Positions 24,237-32,137 of a DNA stretch of 64,000 bases are shown here, one piece after another. Within the stretch, counting starts at the first letter, position 1, and each line of letters opens with the position of its first letter. The position numbers and the translations under genes are program-made. Source of the stretch: an uncultured Clostridia bacterium (GTDB lineage Bacteria > Bacillota > Clostridia > Oscillospirales > Ruminococcaceae); assembly GCA_947627465.1 (NCBI GenBank), contig CANQWD010000006.1, positions 42,089-106,088 on the forward strand, written 5' to 3'. Under the pieces are notes generated by a model. That model was not told the origin of the DNA. It was given only the letters and a program-made list of their open reading frames with translations, and searched no databases.

Positions 24237-25487
24237 ATGCCGCTCGCCGATAAAATACGCCCCGATACGATAGATGAAGTCGTGGGGCAGACGCATCTTT
24301 TGGGAGCGGGAAAACCGCTTCGCCGCGTGATAGAATCGGGGAAGATACCGAATATGATCTTTTACGGACCGTCCGGAGTGGGAAAGACCACTGTCGCGCG
24401 AATAATCGCCGAGAGCGCGAATATGCGGCTCCACAAGCTTAACGGCACGAACGCAAGTACCTCGGACATTAAGAACATAGTCGCGGAGCTTGACACTTTT
24501 CTCGGCGCAAACGGTGTTTTGCTGTACTTGGACGAGATACAGTACCTCAATAAAAAGCAGCAGCAAAGCCTTTTGGAATACATTGAGGACGGCTCTATAA
24601 CGCTTATCGCGTCCACTACGGAAAATCCGTATTTTTACGTTTACAACGCTGTTTTGAGCCGTTCCACGGTTTTTGAGTTCAAGCCCGTAGAGCCTGACGA
24701 AATGGCAAGGGCGGTTCGGCGCGGATTTGCGGAACTGTCCAAGGAAAACGGCACGGAGTATAATATTTCCGATGAAGCGGTGAATTATATTTGTCACGGA
24801 GTGGGCGGCGACGTCCGCAAGTGTTTAAATACCGTAGAGCTTTGCGCGTTGACGGCGGCGGACGGCAGGGTAGACCTCGAGATCGCGAAAGAGCTTACTC
24901 AGCGCAGTAATATGCGTTACGACCGCGACGGTGACCAGCATTACGACTTGCTTTCCGCGCTGCAAAAATCCATTCGCGGCAGCGACGAAAACGCCGCGCT
25001 TCATTACGCGGCGCGGCTGATAGACGCGGGGGATATCATTTCTCTGTCACGACGGCTGCTTGTTATCGCCGCGGAGGATATCGGGCTTGCTTATCCGCAG
25101 GCTATTCCGATAGTTAAAGCGTGCGTAGACAGCGCAATGCAGCTTGGACTTCCTGAAGCGCGGATACCGCTCGGCGACGCTGTCGTTCTGCTCGCAACTT
25201 CTCCGAAGTCGAATTCCGCACATATTGCGATGGACGCGGCGCTGGCGGACGTTCGCAACGGAGCGGTCGGAGATTTTCCGCGGCATTTGCAGAACAAGCA
25301 CTGCGACGGCGAGGACGCGGAAATTCGCGGACAGCATTATCTCTATCCGCACGATTTTCCCAATCATTATGTAAAACAGCAGTATCTTCCCGATAATTTA
25401 AAGGATAAGGTATACTATCAATTTGGCGACAACAAACTCGAAAACGCCGCGCGCGAATATTGGGACAAAATAAAAAATCAGAAGTAG
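24237..25487 (+). CDS. rarA: Replication-associated recombination protein A (RarA/MgsA)
   Basis: A 416-residue AAA+ clamp-loader-like ATPase acting at stalled forks. PLADKIRPDTIDEVVGQTHLLG starts the family, Walker A is YGPSGVGKTT (43-52), Walker B is VLLYLDEIQYLNKKQQQ, sensor 1 is LIASTTENP, and the C-terminal tetramerisation domain has LSRRLLVIAAEDIGLA and LPEARIPLGDAVVLLATSPKSNSA. Family length is normal. Its end overlaps the convergent S1 gene by 10 bases. Confidence 0.96.
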   Translation: MPLADKIRPDTIDEVVGQTHLLGAGKPLRRVIESGKIPNMIFYGPSGVGKTTVARIIAESANMRLHKLNGTNASTSDIKNIVAELDTFLGANGVLLYLDEIQYLNKKQQQSLLEYIEDGSITLIASTTENPYFYVYNAVLSRSTVFEFKPVEPDEMARAVRRGFAELSKENGTEYNISDEAVNYICHGVGGDVRKCLNTVELCALTAADGRVDLEIAKELTQRSNMRYDRDGDQHYDLLSALQKSIRGSDENAALHYAARLIDAGDIISLSRRLLVIAAEDIGLAYPQAIPIVKACVDSAMQLGLPEARIPLGDAVVLLATSPKSNSAHIAMDAALADVRNGAVGDFPRHLQNKHCDGEDAEIRGQHYLYPHDFPNHYVKQQYLPDNLKDKVYYQFGDNKLENAAREYWDKIKNQK

Positions 25488-26398
25488 GTCTCTATACGCT
25501 TCCTGCAGTTTTCGGTGGAGTAGATCCAGTTGTCGATGTGATTTGAGGTTATAAAGTAATTAAGCTCGTTGTTGTGATAAGCGTTGTCAAACGCGTTCAC
25601 GATGATGAGCTTTATTTTCATCTTTTCGGGGATTATGGCTTTAATGTAAACGGAAGCGCAGTTGTTGACGATAACGCCGTCGTGCGGTTCGGCAAGTCCC
25701 GCGAGATTTGGGGTAAGTTCCACGAAAACGCCGTAGTCCTCCACCGAGCGGACAATTCCCGTGACTGTCTCGCCTGTTGAAAACAACGCGGCGTTTTGTT
25801 CCCACGTACCGAGAAGTTCCTTGTGAGTTAAACATACTCTGTCGCCGTCAAACGACTTGACGACCGCTCTGATATCCTGTCCGACAAAAAATCTGTCAGA
25901 CGGGTGAGAAATTCTGGAAATAGATATCAAATCGATAGGTATAAGCGACGGAATTCCACAGCCGATATCCACAAAGCAGCCGAATTGTTCCAAATGCGTC
26001 ACCCGCGCGGGAATGACGTCGCCGGGGCAAAGGTTGGCTATGTAGTTCTCCATACAAAGCTTTTGCGCTTTTTTGCGCGAAAGAACGGCGCGGACAATGC
26101 CGTTAGCGTCGCGGTCGAAATCGGTGACTACAAAGCACACGGGCTTGTTTACCCGCGAGATAAGCGCGATATCGCGCGTTGTGCCCTCGGAAATACCGAT
26201 AGCTCCCTCCTCGCGCGGAATAATGCCTCTCATACAGCCAAGGTCTATAACAAGATCGTGGTCGCTGTTGCAAACTATACAGGGTGCCTCAAGAATTTTT
26301 CCCGATTTCAAACACTCGGCAAGGCTTTGGTAATTCGCCGTGCATGCCGAGTTTTCGGGTGTGCCGAATAAAAAGCCCTCAGGCAGATACTCTTTCAT
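25478..26398 (-). CDS. S1-domain RNA-binding protein
   Basis: A 306-residue protein built mostly of S1/OB domains. The clearest are about residues 123-190 (GDVIPARVTHLEQFGCFVDIGCGIPSLIPIDLISISR) and 206-275 (GETVTGIVRSVEDYGVFVELTPNLAGLAEPH). The part before them (ACIVCNSDHDLVIDLGCMRGIIPREE) is a degenerate S1-like unit. It resembles the short S1 homologues of Clostridia rather than full ribosomal protein S1. It presumably binds RNA and modulates translation or RNA stability. ATG 26398 follows GGAGGT. Confidence 0.85.
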   Translation of the reverse strand: MKEYLPEGFLFGTPENSACTANYQSLAECLKSGKILEAPCIVCNSDHDLVIDLGCMRGIIPREEGAIGISEGTTRDIALISRVNKPVCFVVTDFDRDANGIVRAVLSRKKAQKLCMENYIANLCPGDVIPARVTHLEQFGCFVDIGCGIPSLIPIDLISISRISHPSDRFFVGQDIRAVVKSFDGDRVCLTHKELLGTWEQNAALFSTGETVTGIVRSVEDYGVFVELTPNLAGLAEPHDGVIVNNCASVYIKAIIPEKMKIKLIIVNAFDNAYHNNELNYFITSNHIDNWIYSTENCRKRIETYF

Positions 26399-26469
26399 TT
26401 TGTACCTCCAACGGATTGATTTACATTTAATTCTATGAACCGTCGTGAGGTATTATGCAAATAACCGAT

Positions 26470-26502
26470 AAAAAAGCCGCAATATCAACATTGCGGCTTT
26501 TT
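26470..26502 (-). terminator. Terminator of the hydrogenase-like chemoreceptor gene
   Basis: AAAAAGCCGCAAT, loop, ATTGCGGCTTTTT. It is symmetric, so it could work in both directions. On the minus strand it lies just after the gene ending at 26512. Confidence 0.8.
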
Positions 26503-26511
26503 GTTAGATTA

Positions 26512-28383
26512 TCAGTTGACTGTTTCAAGGCTGGACGCCAATTCGTTAACCTGCTGAACGATATCGGTGATTTCCGAAACGTTTTGGCTAATAAATTTAA
26601 GGCTTTTATTTAGGTCGTCCACAGCGTTGTCGGTATTATTTACGTTAGTTTTTGTGCTGTCAACATCCGACATGATCTTTTGGGAACATCCTTTAATTCC
26701 GCTTATATTCTCCAAAATCTGCTTGGTATGCTGTTCCGCAGCTTTCAGAGTATCGGCGGAGCGCACCGCCAGCATTCTTATCTCGCCCGCAACGACCGCA
26801 AATCCCTTTCCAAATTGTCCCGCGCTTGCCGCTTCTATGGAAGCGTTTATCGCAAGGATATTTGTTTGCTCGGAAATGCCTTTGATTTTGTCAAGAATAC
26901 GCTCGTATTCGCCGATACTTACACTTATCTGATTTACAAATGCCGCGATTTCGTTTGCACGAGTAAGTATTTCGCTGATATCCGTTTCAAGAGTACTCAT
27001 ATCGGATTTAATATTATCATTTTTAACGGTGTTTTCCGTCGTCTGCTCGTGGATAGGCATAATTTTATCGGAGAGCATTTGCATGGATTGTTGAATATTA
27101 CCGACAACATCAGCAAGTTTATCGTTTTGACTTTCGATTTTTGAAGTCATATTCTGCAAGATCGCCTTTTCGTGAACAATACAGTTTTCGGGTTTGTTGT
27201 TGCCATAGAAAATAGTCCGCGCCATATCGTGACAAGATTTATAACCGCAGGCGTGGCAGTCGATGTGGCGATCCACTTCCGTAAATTTGCCCATAGAACA
27301 GAAGATCTCGTTGAGCTGCTCCTCGGTCGGGTCAATAGTGGTGCGTCTGTTCTCGTATTTTCTGATGAAATCATCCAACCGCAGAGTTTTAAAGATCTTT
27401 TTGTGGAAACGAGCGGACGATTTATTTCTGTTAGCCCACTTTTTCGCGTGAACCATAATATCGTAGGCATTGAAAGAGTTTACGGATTCACGTGCGCCAA
27501 CACCAGTGTTGCATCCGAATTCGCAGTTAAGGACATCGTAAACCGCGGGCAGATGATACTTGTCGGTTTCCAGATATTTGTCCAGATCCTCGTATACCTT
27601 ATTTGCTCCCTCGGAAGTAGTGACGGTAAGTTCGGGATCATATACGTGCAGACAGTCCTTAAGTCCGCCCGGCATAGGGTAGAACGCGCCGTCGAAGCCA
27701 CGCGCCACAGAAAATTCAAACGGACTTCTGCCGTTGCTTAGCATAACATTATTATCCCTTATGTACCTTACTATATTCTTAAACGTAATGTTGTAGCTGA
27801 TAACACCTGTGTTGTGGAACTCGTCCGATTTTGCGATACACGGAGTAACTCCCACGAGAATGTCTTGATTATTAAGATATTTTCTCGCGTAGATCGCCGC
27901 GCACATCAACGGAGATTGAACGGGAGACAGTGACTGGATAAGCTCGGGCTTATGCTTTTCGGCATAATTGACGATAGCCGCACACGGCTGTGAAATTATC
28001 TTGCTTTCCGGGTGCTTTTTGAGATATTCAATATGCATATAAGTACATATATCAGCGCCGAACGCGCCGTCGTAAACCTCTTTAACGCCCTGATCCTTAA
28101 ACCATTGGAGAACGTGTCTCCAGGTGCCGTCCATAGACGCTTTAATAGCGGGTGCAACAACGAATGAAACGTTTTGCGTTTTGATAAGTTCCAAAACCTT
28201 ATCCAGATCATCGTCATAATACCTTGCGTCGTGCTGACAGGCTTTGATACATTCGCCGCATTGAATACATTCCGCATTGTTGACGGTAACGACTTGTCCG
28301 TTGGATGTGTTTGCACTGGGAATAGGGCAGGCGCGAATACACGCGTTACAGCCTATGCATTTGTCTTCTCTTACATGAACCAT
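26512..28383 (-). CDS. [FeFe]-hydrogenase-like sensor fused to a methyl-accepting chemotaxis domain
   Basis: A 623-residue soluble fusion with no membrane helix. Residues 9-19 and 39-49 are two [4Fe-4S] ferredoxin motifs ([23 protein letters not shown]). The hydrogenase catalytic-like domain follows. The three H-cluster regions are recognisable as SQPCAAI, TPCIAK and NCEFGCNTG, which keep the cluster cysteines but lack the neighbouring proton-transfer cysteine of TSCCP. A further Fe-S motif, [12 protein letters not shown], is near 380-405. From about 410 there is a coiled-coil signalling domain with the chemoreceptor hairpin [21 protein letters not shown]. It probably senses H2 or redox state and signals through CheA/CheW. 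Confidence 0.85.
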   Translation of the reverse strand: MVHVREDKCIGCNACIRACPIPSANTSNGQVVTVNNAECIQCGECIKACQHDARYYDDDLDKVLELIKTQNVSFVVAPAIKASMDGTWRHVLQWFKDQGVKEVYDGAFGADICTYMHIEYLKKHPESKIISQPCAAIVNYAEKHKPELIQSLSPVQSPLMCAAIYARKYLNNQDILVGVTPCIAKSDEFHNTGVISYNITFKNIVRYIRDNNVMLSNGRSPFEFSVARGFDGAFYPMPGGLKDCLHVYDPELTVTTSEGANKVYEDLDKYLETDKYHLPAVYDVLNCEFGCNTGVGARESVNSFNAYDIMVHAKKWANRNKSSARFHKKIFKTLRLDDFIRKYENRRTTIDPTEEQLNEIFCSMGKFTEVDRHIDCHACGYKSCHDMARTIFYGNNKPENCIVHEKAILQNMTSKIESQNDKLADVVGNIQQSMQMLSDKIMPIHEQTTENTVKNDNIKSDMSTLETDISEILTRANEIAAFVNQISVSIGEYERILDKIKGISEQTNILAINASIEAASAGQFGKGFAVVAGEIRMLAVRSADTLKAAEQHTKQILENISGIKGCSQKIMSDVDSTKTNVNNTDNAVDDLNKSLKFISQNVSEITDIVQQVNELASSLETVN

Positions 28384-28421
28384 AGTCAAAATTCTCCCTG
28401 TTTACAAAGTTATATAATTAT

Positions 28422-28450
28422 ATTATACTATTTTTGATGTATAAATTCAA
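28422..28450 (-). promoter_or_regulatory. Promoter of the hydrogenase-like chemoreceptor
   Basis: Minus-strand TTGAAT (28450-28445), 17 bases, TATAAT (28427-28422), about 39 bases before the start codon. Confidence 0.7.
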
Positions 28451-28510
28451 TCTGCTTTTTTAACGATATTTTTTTGCAAAAATTGTGCAAATGTGACAAC
28501 TTATGTAAAA

Positions 28511-28540
28511 TTGGCTAACATTTTTAAATTGGCATATACT
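28511..28540 (+). promoter_or_regulatory. Possible promoter of the split TSUP genes
   Basis: TTGGCT (28511-28516), 18 bases, TATACT (28535-28540), shortly before the GAGGTGG ribosome binding site of the first TSUP half. Confidence 0.45.
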
Positions 28541-28557
28541 AATTTCGAGGTGGATGT

Positions 28558-28899
28558 ATGAAAAAATTTATAGAGGGAACCGTGTGCGGCTTTTTAAACG
28601 GCTTTTTCGGGTCGGGCGGGGGAATTCCGGCGGTGCCGATCTTTGAGAAAGACGGCGCCGAACCGAAAGAAGCCCATGCGACTTCCGTGGCGTTTATTTT
28701 CACGCTCAGTCTGGTGACGGCGGCATTCTACGGCTTTTCGGGTAATCTTGACTTTAAGGCGGCATGGCGGTTTATTCCGTGGGGAGTACTCGGCGCGGTT
28801 ACGGGTGCGTTATTCTTAAAGAAGATCAAGGCGAAAGTTTTAAAACGCGTTTTCGGCGGCATAATCACGATTGCCGCCGTGAGGATGCTGCTATGGTAG
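28558..28899 (+). CDS. TSUP family permease, first half
   Basis: A 113-residue membrane protein with three to four helices, corresponding to the N-terminal half of a TauE/SafE (TSUP, DUF81) transporter. The signature GFLNGFFGSGGGIPAVP is near the N-terminus, followed by HATSVAFIFTLSL. TSUP proteins export sulfite, sulfoacetate and other sulfur anions. A normal TSUP protein is about 250 residues with two such halves, here split into two genes overlapping by seven bases. The two must act as a heterodimer if functional. Confidence 0.85.
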   Translation: MKKFIEGTVCGFLNGFFGSGGGIPAVPIFEKDGAEPKEAHATSVAFIFTLSLVTAAFYGFSGNLDFKAAWRFIPWGVLGAVTGALFLKKIKAKVLKRVFGGIITIAAVRMLLW

Positions 28900-29282
28900 C
28901 CGTAATAGTTGGATTTCTCACGGGAGTTCTCGCTTCAATGGGATTAGGCGGAGGATTTATACTTGTGGTGTGGCTCACGATTTTTGAGGGCGTACAGCAG
29001 CGTGCTGCGCAGGGGATAAATCTGCTGTTTTTTCTGCCGATAGCGTTGATCTCGCTGGTTTTACACATCAAAAATCATCTGATAAACGCCGCGCTTATAA
29101 AGAAAACCGCGCTCGGCGGCGTGCTCGGCGCGGTTATCGGAACGTATGGAGCGCAGCTTGTTGACAATTGGGTCTTGCGCAAGCTTTTCGCGCTGTTTTT
29201 GCTGTCGTTCGGGCTGAGGGAGCTGTTCGCCAAGAGAACCGACAAGCCGACGTCTAACTCCACTCAACAAAATAATACTTGA
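28893..29282 (+). CDS. TSUP family permease, second half
   Basis: A 129-residue partner of the preceding gene. It repeats the signature, GFLTGVLASMGLGGGFILV, near its start, then QRAAQGINLLFFLPIALISL and TALGGVLGAVIGTYGA. The start is ATG 28893, overlapping the first gene's stop (ATGGTAG) in another frame. The tracked start 28764 reads through the upstream gene. The overlap suggests translational coupling and equal production. The presence of the glycine signature in each half argues that this is an ancestral half-repeat arrangement rather than a recent frameshift. Confidence 0.85.
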   Translation: MVAVIVGFLTGVLASMGLGGGFILVVWLTIFEGVQQRAAQGINLLFFLPIALISLVLHIKNHLINAALIKKTALGGVLGAVIGTYGAQLVDNWVLRKLFALFLLSFGLRELFAKRTDKPTSNSTQQNNT

Positions 29283-29367
29283 TAGCTTTAACGCTATGCC
29301 GGGGAAACCCTTTAAAATTCGCGTGTTTTTTGAGTTTGCGGTATTCGGCGGAGCGTTTTGCCGACGC

Positions 29368-30129
29368 TTAAACCGCACACACGTATTCCGCAAGCCCTAG
29401 CGCGATATCAAAATGCCCGACGTCGTGCTGAGTTCCCGAATCGCCGTCGCTTTTGCGAGAATCCCATTCCGGCGCGTCGAGCAAATCACCGCTTGTAAAG
29501 AACGTGTAAAATTTCAACTCCCTGAAATCGCACATAGCTTGAAGTGCGGCACACTCCATTTCCACGGAGATACAGCCGTCCGCCTTGCGCTTTTGAAAAT
29601 TGTTTTCGGTTTCACGGTAAAACGAATCGGTAGTCCATGTTTTTCCCTCAACAAAGGGAATTCCGCTTCTTTTCATGAAATTGCTCACGATTTTGTGATT
29701 TGCGACGTTTATATAGTCGGCAGCGGGAGCGTAGTGATAGGACGTTCCCTCGTCACGGTAAGCGGCGGTGGGTATCATTACTTTTCCGTGCGCTATTTCC
29801 TTGTTGAGACAGCCCGCACCGCCGAATACTATGTACTTCTTGGTACTGATCACGGCAAGAGAATCCTCGACGAGACCCACGCAGGCGGGAGCGCCTATCA
29901 TAGTTTTGAAAAACGCGAACTTTCCGCCGTTATGCCGAATTTCGTAAACGGGAGTATCTCCGGTCGCCGAAAACAGTCTGCCAATCTCTTTGAAACTGTA
30001 ATTTTCCAAAACGAACTTCTCTATTTTTTCCGAAAACGTTATTATACAAGCGTCGACTTTCGGCGCGTTTTCGTTTACAAAAGGCTCTATTATCGCTTTC
30101 GATTTATTGTCAAAGCTGTCGGTTATCAT
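29368..30129 (-). CDS. Nucleoside phosphorylase
   Basis: A 253-residue PNP/UDP-family phosphorylase, which cleaves nucleosides with phosphate to base and ribose 1-phosphate. GDTPVYEIRHNGGKFAFFKTMIGAPACVGLVED is the phosphate-binding region, VFGGAGCLNKEI follows, DEGTSYHYAP is the family-typical loop, and CISVEMECAALQAMCDF holds the ribose-binding Met-Glu. The best comparison is uridine phosphorylase-like enzymes of Firmicutes, but base specificity is not clear. It overlaps the upstream HAD gene by 20 bases, so nucleotide salvage is a likely theme. Confidence 0.9.
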   Translation of the reverse strand: MITDSFDNKSKAIIEPFVNENAPKVDACIITFSEKIEKFVLENYSFKEIGRLFSATGDTPVYEIRHNGGKFAFFKTMIGAPACVGLVEDSLAVISTKKYIVFGGAGCLNKEIAHGKVMIPTAAYRDEGTSYHYAPAADYINVANHKIVSNFMKRSGIPFVEGKTWTTDSFYRETENNFQKRKADGCISVEMECAALQAMCDFRELKFYTFFTSGDLLDAPEWDSRKSDGDSGTQHDVGHFDIALGLAEYVCAV

Positions 30130-30586
30130 TTCTTATCTCCTCAATTCGCTTAATTATTTTTTCCGTCCAATGCTCGTCCTCCGCGCCGATAATAAACACG
30201 CGGAAGCCGTAAGTGTCTCCGTTTTGCTTTACGGAAATATCGTCGTCGATATGTAGATCAATGCGGTATTTCGCGGGGTATTTTGACGGCATAGCTTCGG
30301 GATTATCGCGCTGAACCTCGCGGGCGTGGCGTTCGCCGTTTACTACCTCGCAAAGCTTTATTCCGTAACAGCGGAAAAGTCCGCGAATATATCTCTCCGA
30401 ACGGAACGAGGTGGTGTATATCCACGGTTCGATATTATGTTCTGTAAGATACTTAAACAGCTCGATAGTTCCGAGCCGCAGACGCTCCTTGTAGATAATC
30501 CGAAAAGGGAAGCGGAGCGACTTTTCCGTTTTGAACTTTTCCGGGGCGACAAATAAAGTGTCGTCCAAGTCGAATGATACGCGCAT
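30110..30586 (-). CDS. HAD-family hydrolase
   Basis: A 158-residue short HAD protein. The nucleophile motif FDLDDTLF is at residues 5-12, motif II is in WIYTTSFRSERYI, and the motif IV acidic pair is in LHIDDDIS. The lack of a large cap suggests small or macromolecular phosphate substrates. Co-transcription with a nucleoside phosphorylase suggests a nucleotidase or sugar-phosphate phosphatase, but this is inference. GGAGA lies upstream of ATG 30586. Confidence 0.82.
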   Translation of the reverse strand: MRVSFDLDDTLFVAPEKFKTEKSLRFPFRIIYKERLRLGTIELFKYLTEHNIEPWIYTTSFRSERYIRGLFRCYGIKLCEVVNGERHAREVQRDNPEAMPSKYPAKYRIDLHIDDDISVKQNGDTYGFRVFIIGAEDEHWTEKIIKRIEEIRNDNRQL

Positions 30587-30615
30587 GGTTAAGTCTCCGA
30601 ATAAGGCTTGAATTT

Positions 30616-30811
30616 AGGCAACACCGCACAATTATTGCTGTCCGATTGCGCATTCAGATTTTTCTGTCAGCGGGTTGAGCTTTGCTCAACGCTTGTACAA
30701 TGAGGACGAAGCAAGGCTGACGCCTTGCGAGGACGAATTGTGCAATATGACGGAAAATATGCAAGCAAGCGGGCGGCAAAGGCGTTAGCCGGTAATTGTG
30801 CGGTGTTGCCT
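30616..30811. mobile_element. MITE-like element, AGGCAACACC family, copy A
   Basis: A 196-base element with terminal inverted repeats AGGCAACACCGCACAATTA and TAATTGTGCGGTGTTGCCT. No transposase is encoded. It ends in the segment GACGGAAAATATGCAAGCAAG shared with other copies and contains a 35-base module (30702-30736) also found in the element at 36672. It fills much of the 431-base gap between the HAD gene and the methyltransferase gene. The remainder (30812-31017) is AT-rich and holds the next promoter. Confidence 0.85.
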
Positions 30812-30950
30812 TTATATTCAACAAATCGTGTTTCATTGTTGTTCGCCTAAATTATAGGTTAGATTATAGCATAAACGTCTTAATTTGTCAAGACATTTTC
30901 GTGAATTCGGTCAAAGATAAAGCTGCCTGATTTGATTTGGAGACATTCTA

Positions 30951-30979
30951 TTGACAAATTGTAAAAAAAGCGGTATAAT
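30951..30979 (+). promoter_or_regulatory. Consensus promoter of the methyltransferase gene
   Basis: TTGACA (30951-30956), 17 bases, TATAAT (30974-30979), 38 bases before the start codon. Confidence 0.8.
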
Positions 30980-31017
30980 ATCATTGTTGATAAGAAAGAA
31001 GAATTCAGAGGTAAAAT

Positions 31018-31884
31018 ATGAGAATATCGGATAAATGGAAGGACTACGAACTTATAGATACCGCGAACGGCGAGCGTTTGGAGCGTTGGGGCGATGTGAC
31101 GCTCATTCGCCCCGACCCTCAAATTATATGGAAAAACACGGGAGAAGCCCCCGAGTGGAGCACGGCGCACGCGCGCTATATCCGTTCCGATAAGGGCGGT
31201 GGAGCGTGGGATTACCGCCGAAAGCTTCCCGAAAGTTGGAAGATAAGCTACGGCAGTCTGCGCTTTATGGTGAAGCCTACGGGTTTCAAACACACGGGGC
31301 TGTTTCCCGAACAGGCGGTGAATTGGGACTATTGCGGCGAGCTTATCCGAGCGTCGGACAGACCTATAAACGTACTTAATCTGTTCGCCTACACGGGCGG
31401 CGCTACCTTAGCTTGCGCGGCGGCGGGAGCAAGCGTTTGTCATTGCGACGCGGTAAAAGGAATGGTGGATTGGGCGCGTACCAACGCGAAGCTTTCGGGG
31501 TTGGAGGACAAGCCTATTCGCTGGATAGTGGACGACGCGAACAAGTTCATCAGGCGTGAGATACGCCGCGGCACACGCTACGACGGCGTTATCCTCGACC
31601 CTCCAAGCTACGGACGCGGCACAAACGGCGAGATGTGGAAGCTTGAGGACAGCATTTTCGATTTGATGACGAACATCACGGAGCTGCTGAGCGACAAACC
31701 GCTCTTCGTGCTTTTGAACAGCTACACAACGGGTCTTTCGCCGAGCGTTATGAGTTATCTGCTGCAAATGACGATAGGGCGGCGCTTTAAGATCGAGGTT
31801 CTTTCGGAGGAGATCGGGCTTCCCGTGAAGCAGACGGGAATGCCGCTGCCTTGCGGAAGTACGGCTGTTGTGAAATTTTGTTAA
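31018..31884 (+). CDS. RlmI-like class I SAM-dependent methyltransferase
   Basis: A 288-residue methyltransferase. An N-terminal part with FMVKPTGFKHTGLFPEQAVNW leads to the Rossmann core. Motif I is VLNLFAYTGGATLACAAAGA, motif II carries CDAVKGMVDWARTNA, and motif IV is DGVILDPPSYGRG. NLFAYTGG plus DPPSYGRG is typical of the COG1092 rRNA cytosine methyltransferases (RlmI type), though this protein is shorter and lacks an obvious PUA domain. The target is therefore unproven. It has its own promoter and terminator. Confidence 0.87.
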   Translation: MRISDKWKDYELIDTANGERLERWGDVTLIRPDPQIIWKNTGEAPEWSTAHARYIRSDKGGGAWDYRRKLPESWKISYGSLRFMVKPTGFKHTGLFPEQAVNWDYCGELIRASDRPINVLNLFAYTGGATLACAAAGASVCHCDAVKGMVDWARTNAKLSGLEDKPIRWIVDDANKFIRREIRRGTRYDGVILDPPSYGRGTNGEMWKLEDSIFDLMTNITELLSDKPLFVLLNSYTTGLSPSVMSYLLQMTIGRRFKIEVLSEEIGLPVKQTGMPLPCGSTAVVKFC

Positions 31885-31902
31885 TGCGTATAAATAACCG
31901 TC

Positions 31903-31932
31903 GCGTTCTACATAATGTGGAACGCTTTTTTT
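31903..31932 (+). terminator. Terminator of the methyltransferase gene
   Basis: GCGTTCTACAT, one-base loop, ATGTGGAACGC, followed by seven T. Confidence 0.82.
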
Positions 31933-32009
31933 ATAACAATTTTTTAACAAAATGATGAATTGATTTTTATATAAAATGTCGAAATTTGCCTGCGGTGTTG
32001 TGAATTGGG

Positions 32010-32038
32010 TTGACGAATAAAGACAGACGTGCTATAAT
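32010..32038 (+). promoter_or_regulatory. Promoter of the cell-wall hydrolase-like pair
   Basis: TTGACG (32010-32015), 17 bases, TATAAT (32033-32038). The leader to the start codon is about 95 bases and contains a hairpin. Confidence 0.72.
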
Positions 32039-32064
32039 ATATATAACTATAAAAGAGCTTTTCC

Positions 32065-32115
32065 GCACGGTGTGCCCGAAAATGATTAAAAATATAAAAA
32101 GTCAGCATACCGTGC
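32065..32115 (+). other. Leader hairpin before the GHL10-like gene
   Basis: GCACGGTGTGC (32065-32075) pairs with GCATACCGTGC (32105-32115) with one G-U pair and a 29-base AT-rich loop. It leaves the GGGGAAA ribosome binding site free just downstream. It may stabilise the mRNA. No known riboswitch class was recognised. Confidence 0.5.
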
Positions 32116-32137
32116 CGCAAATAATTGGGGAAAAATT

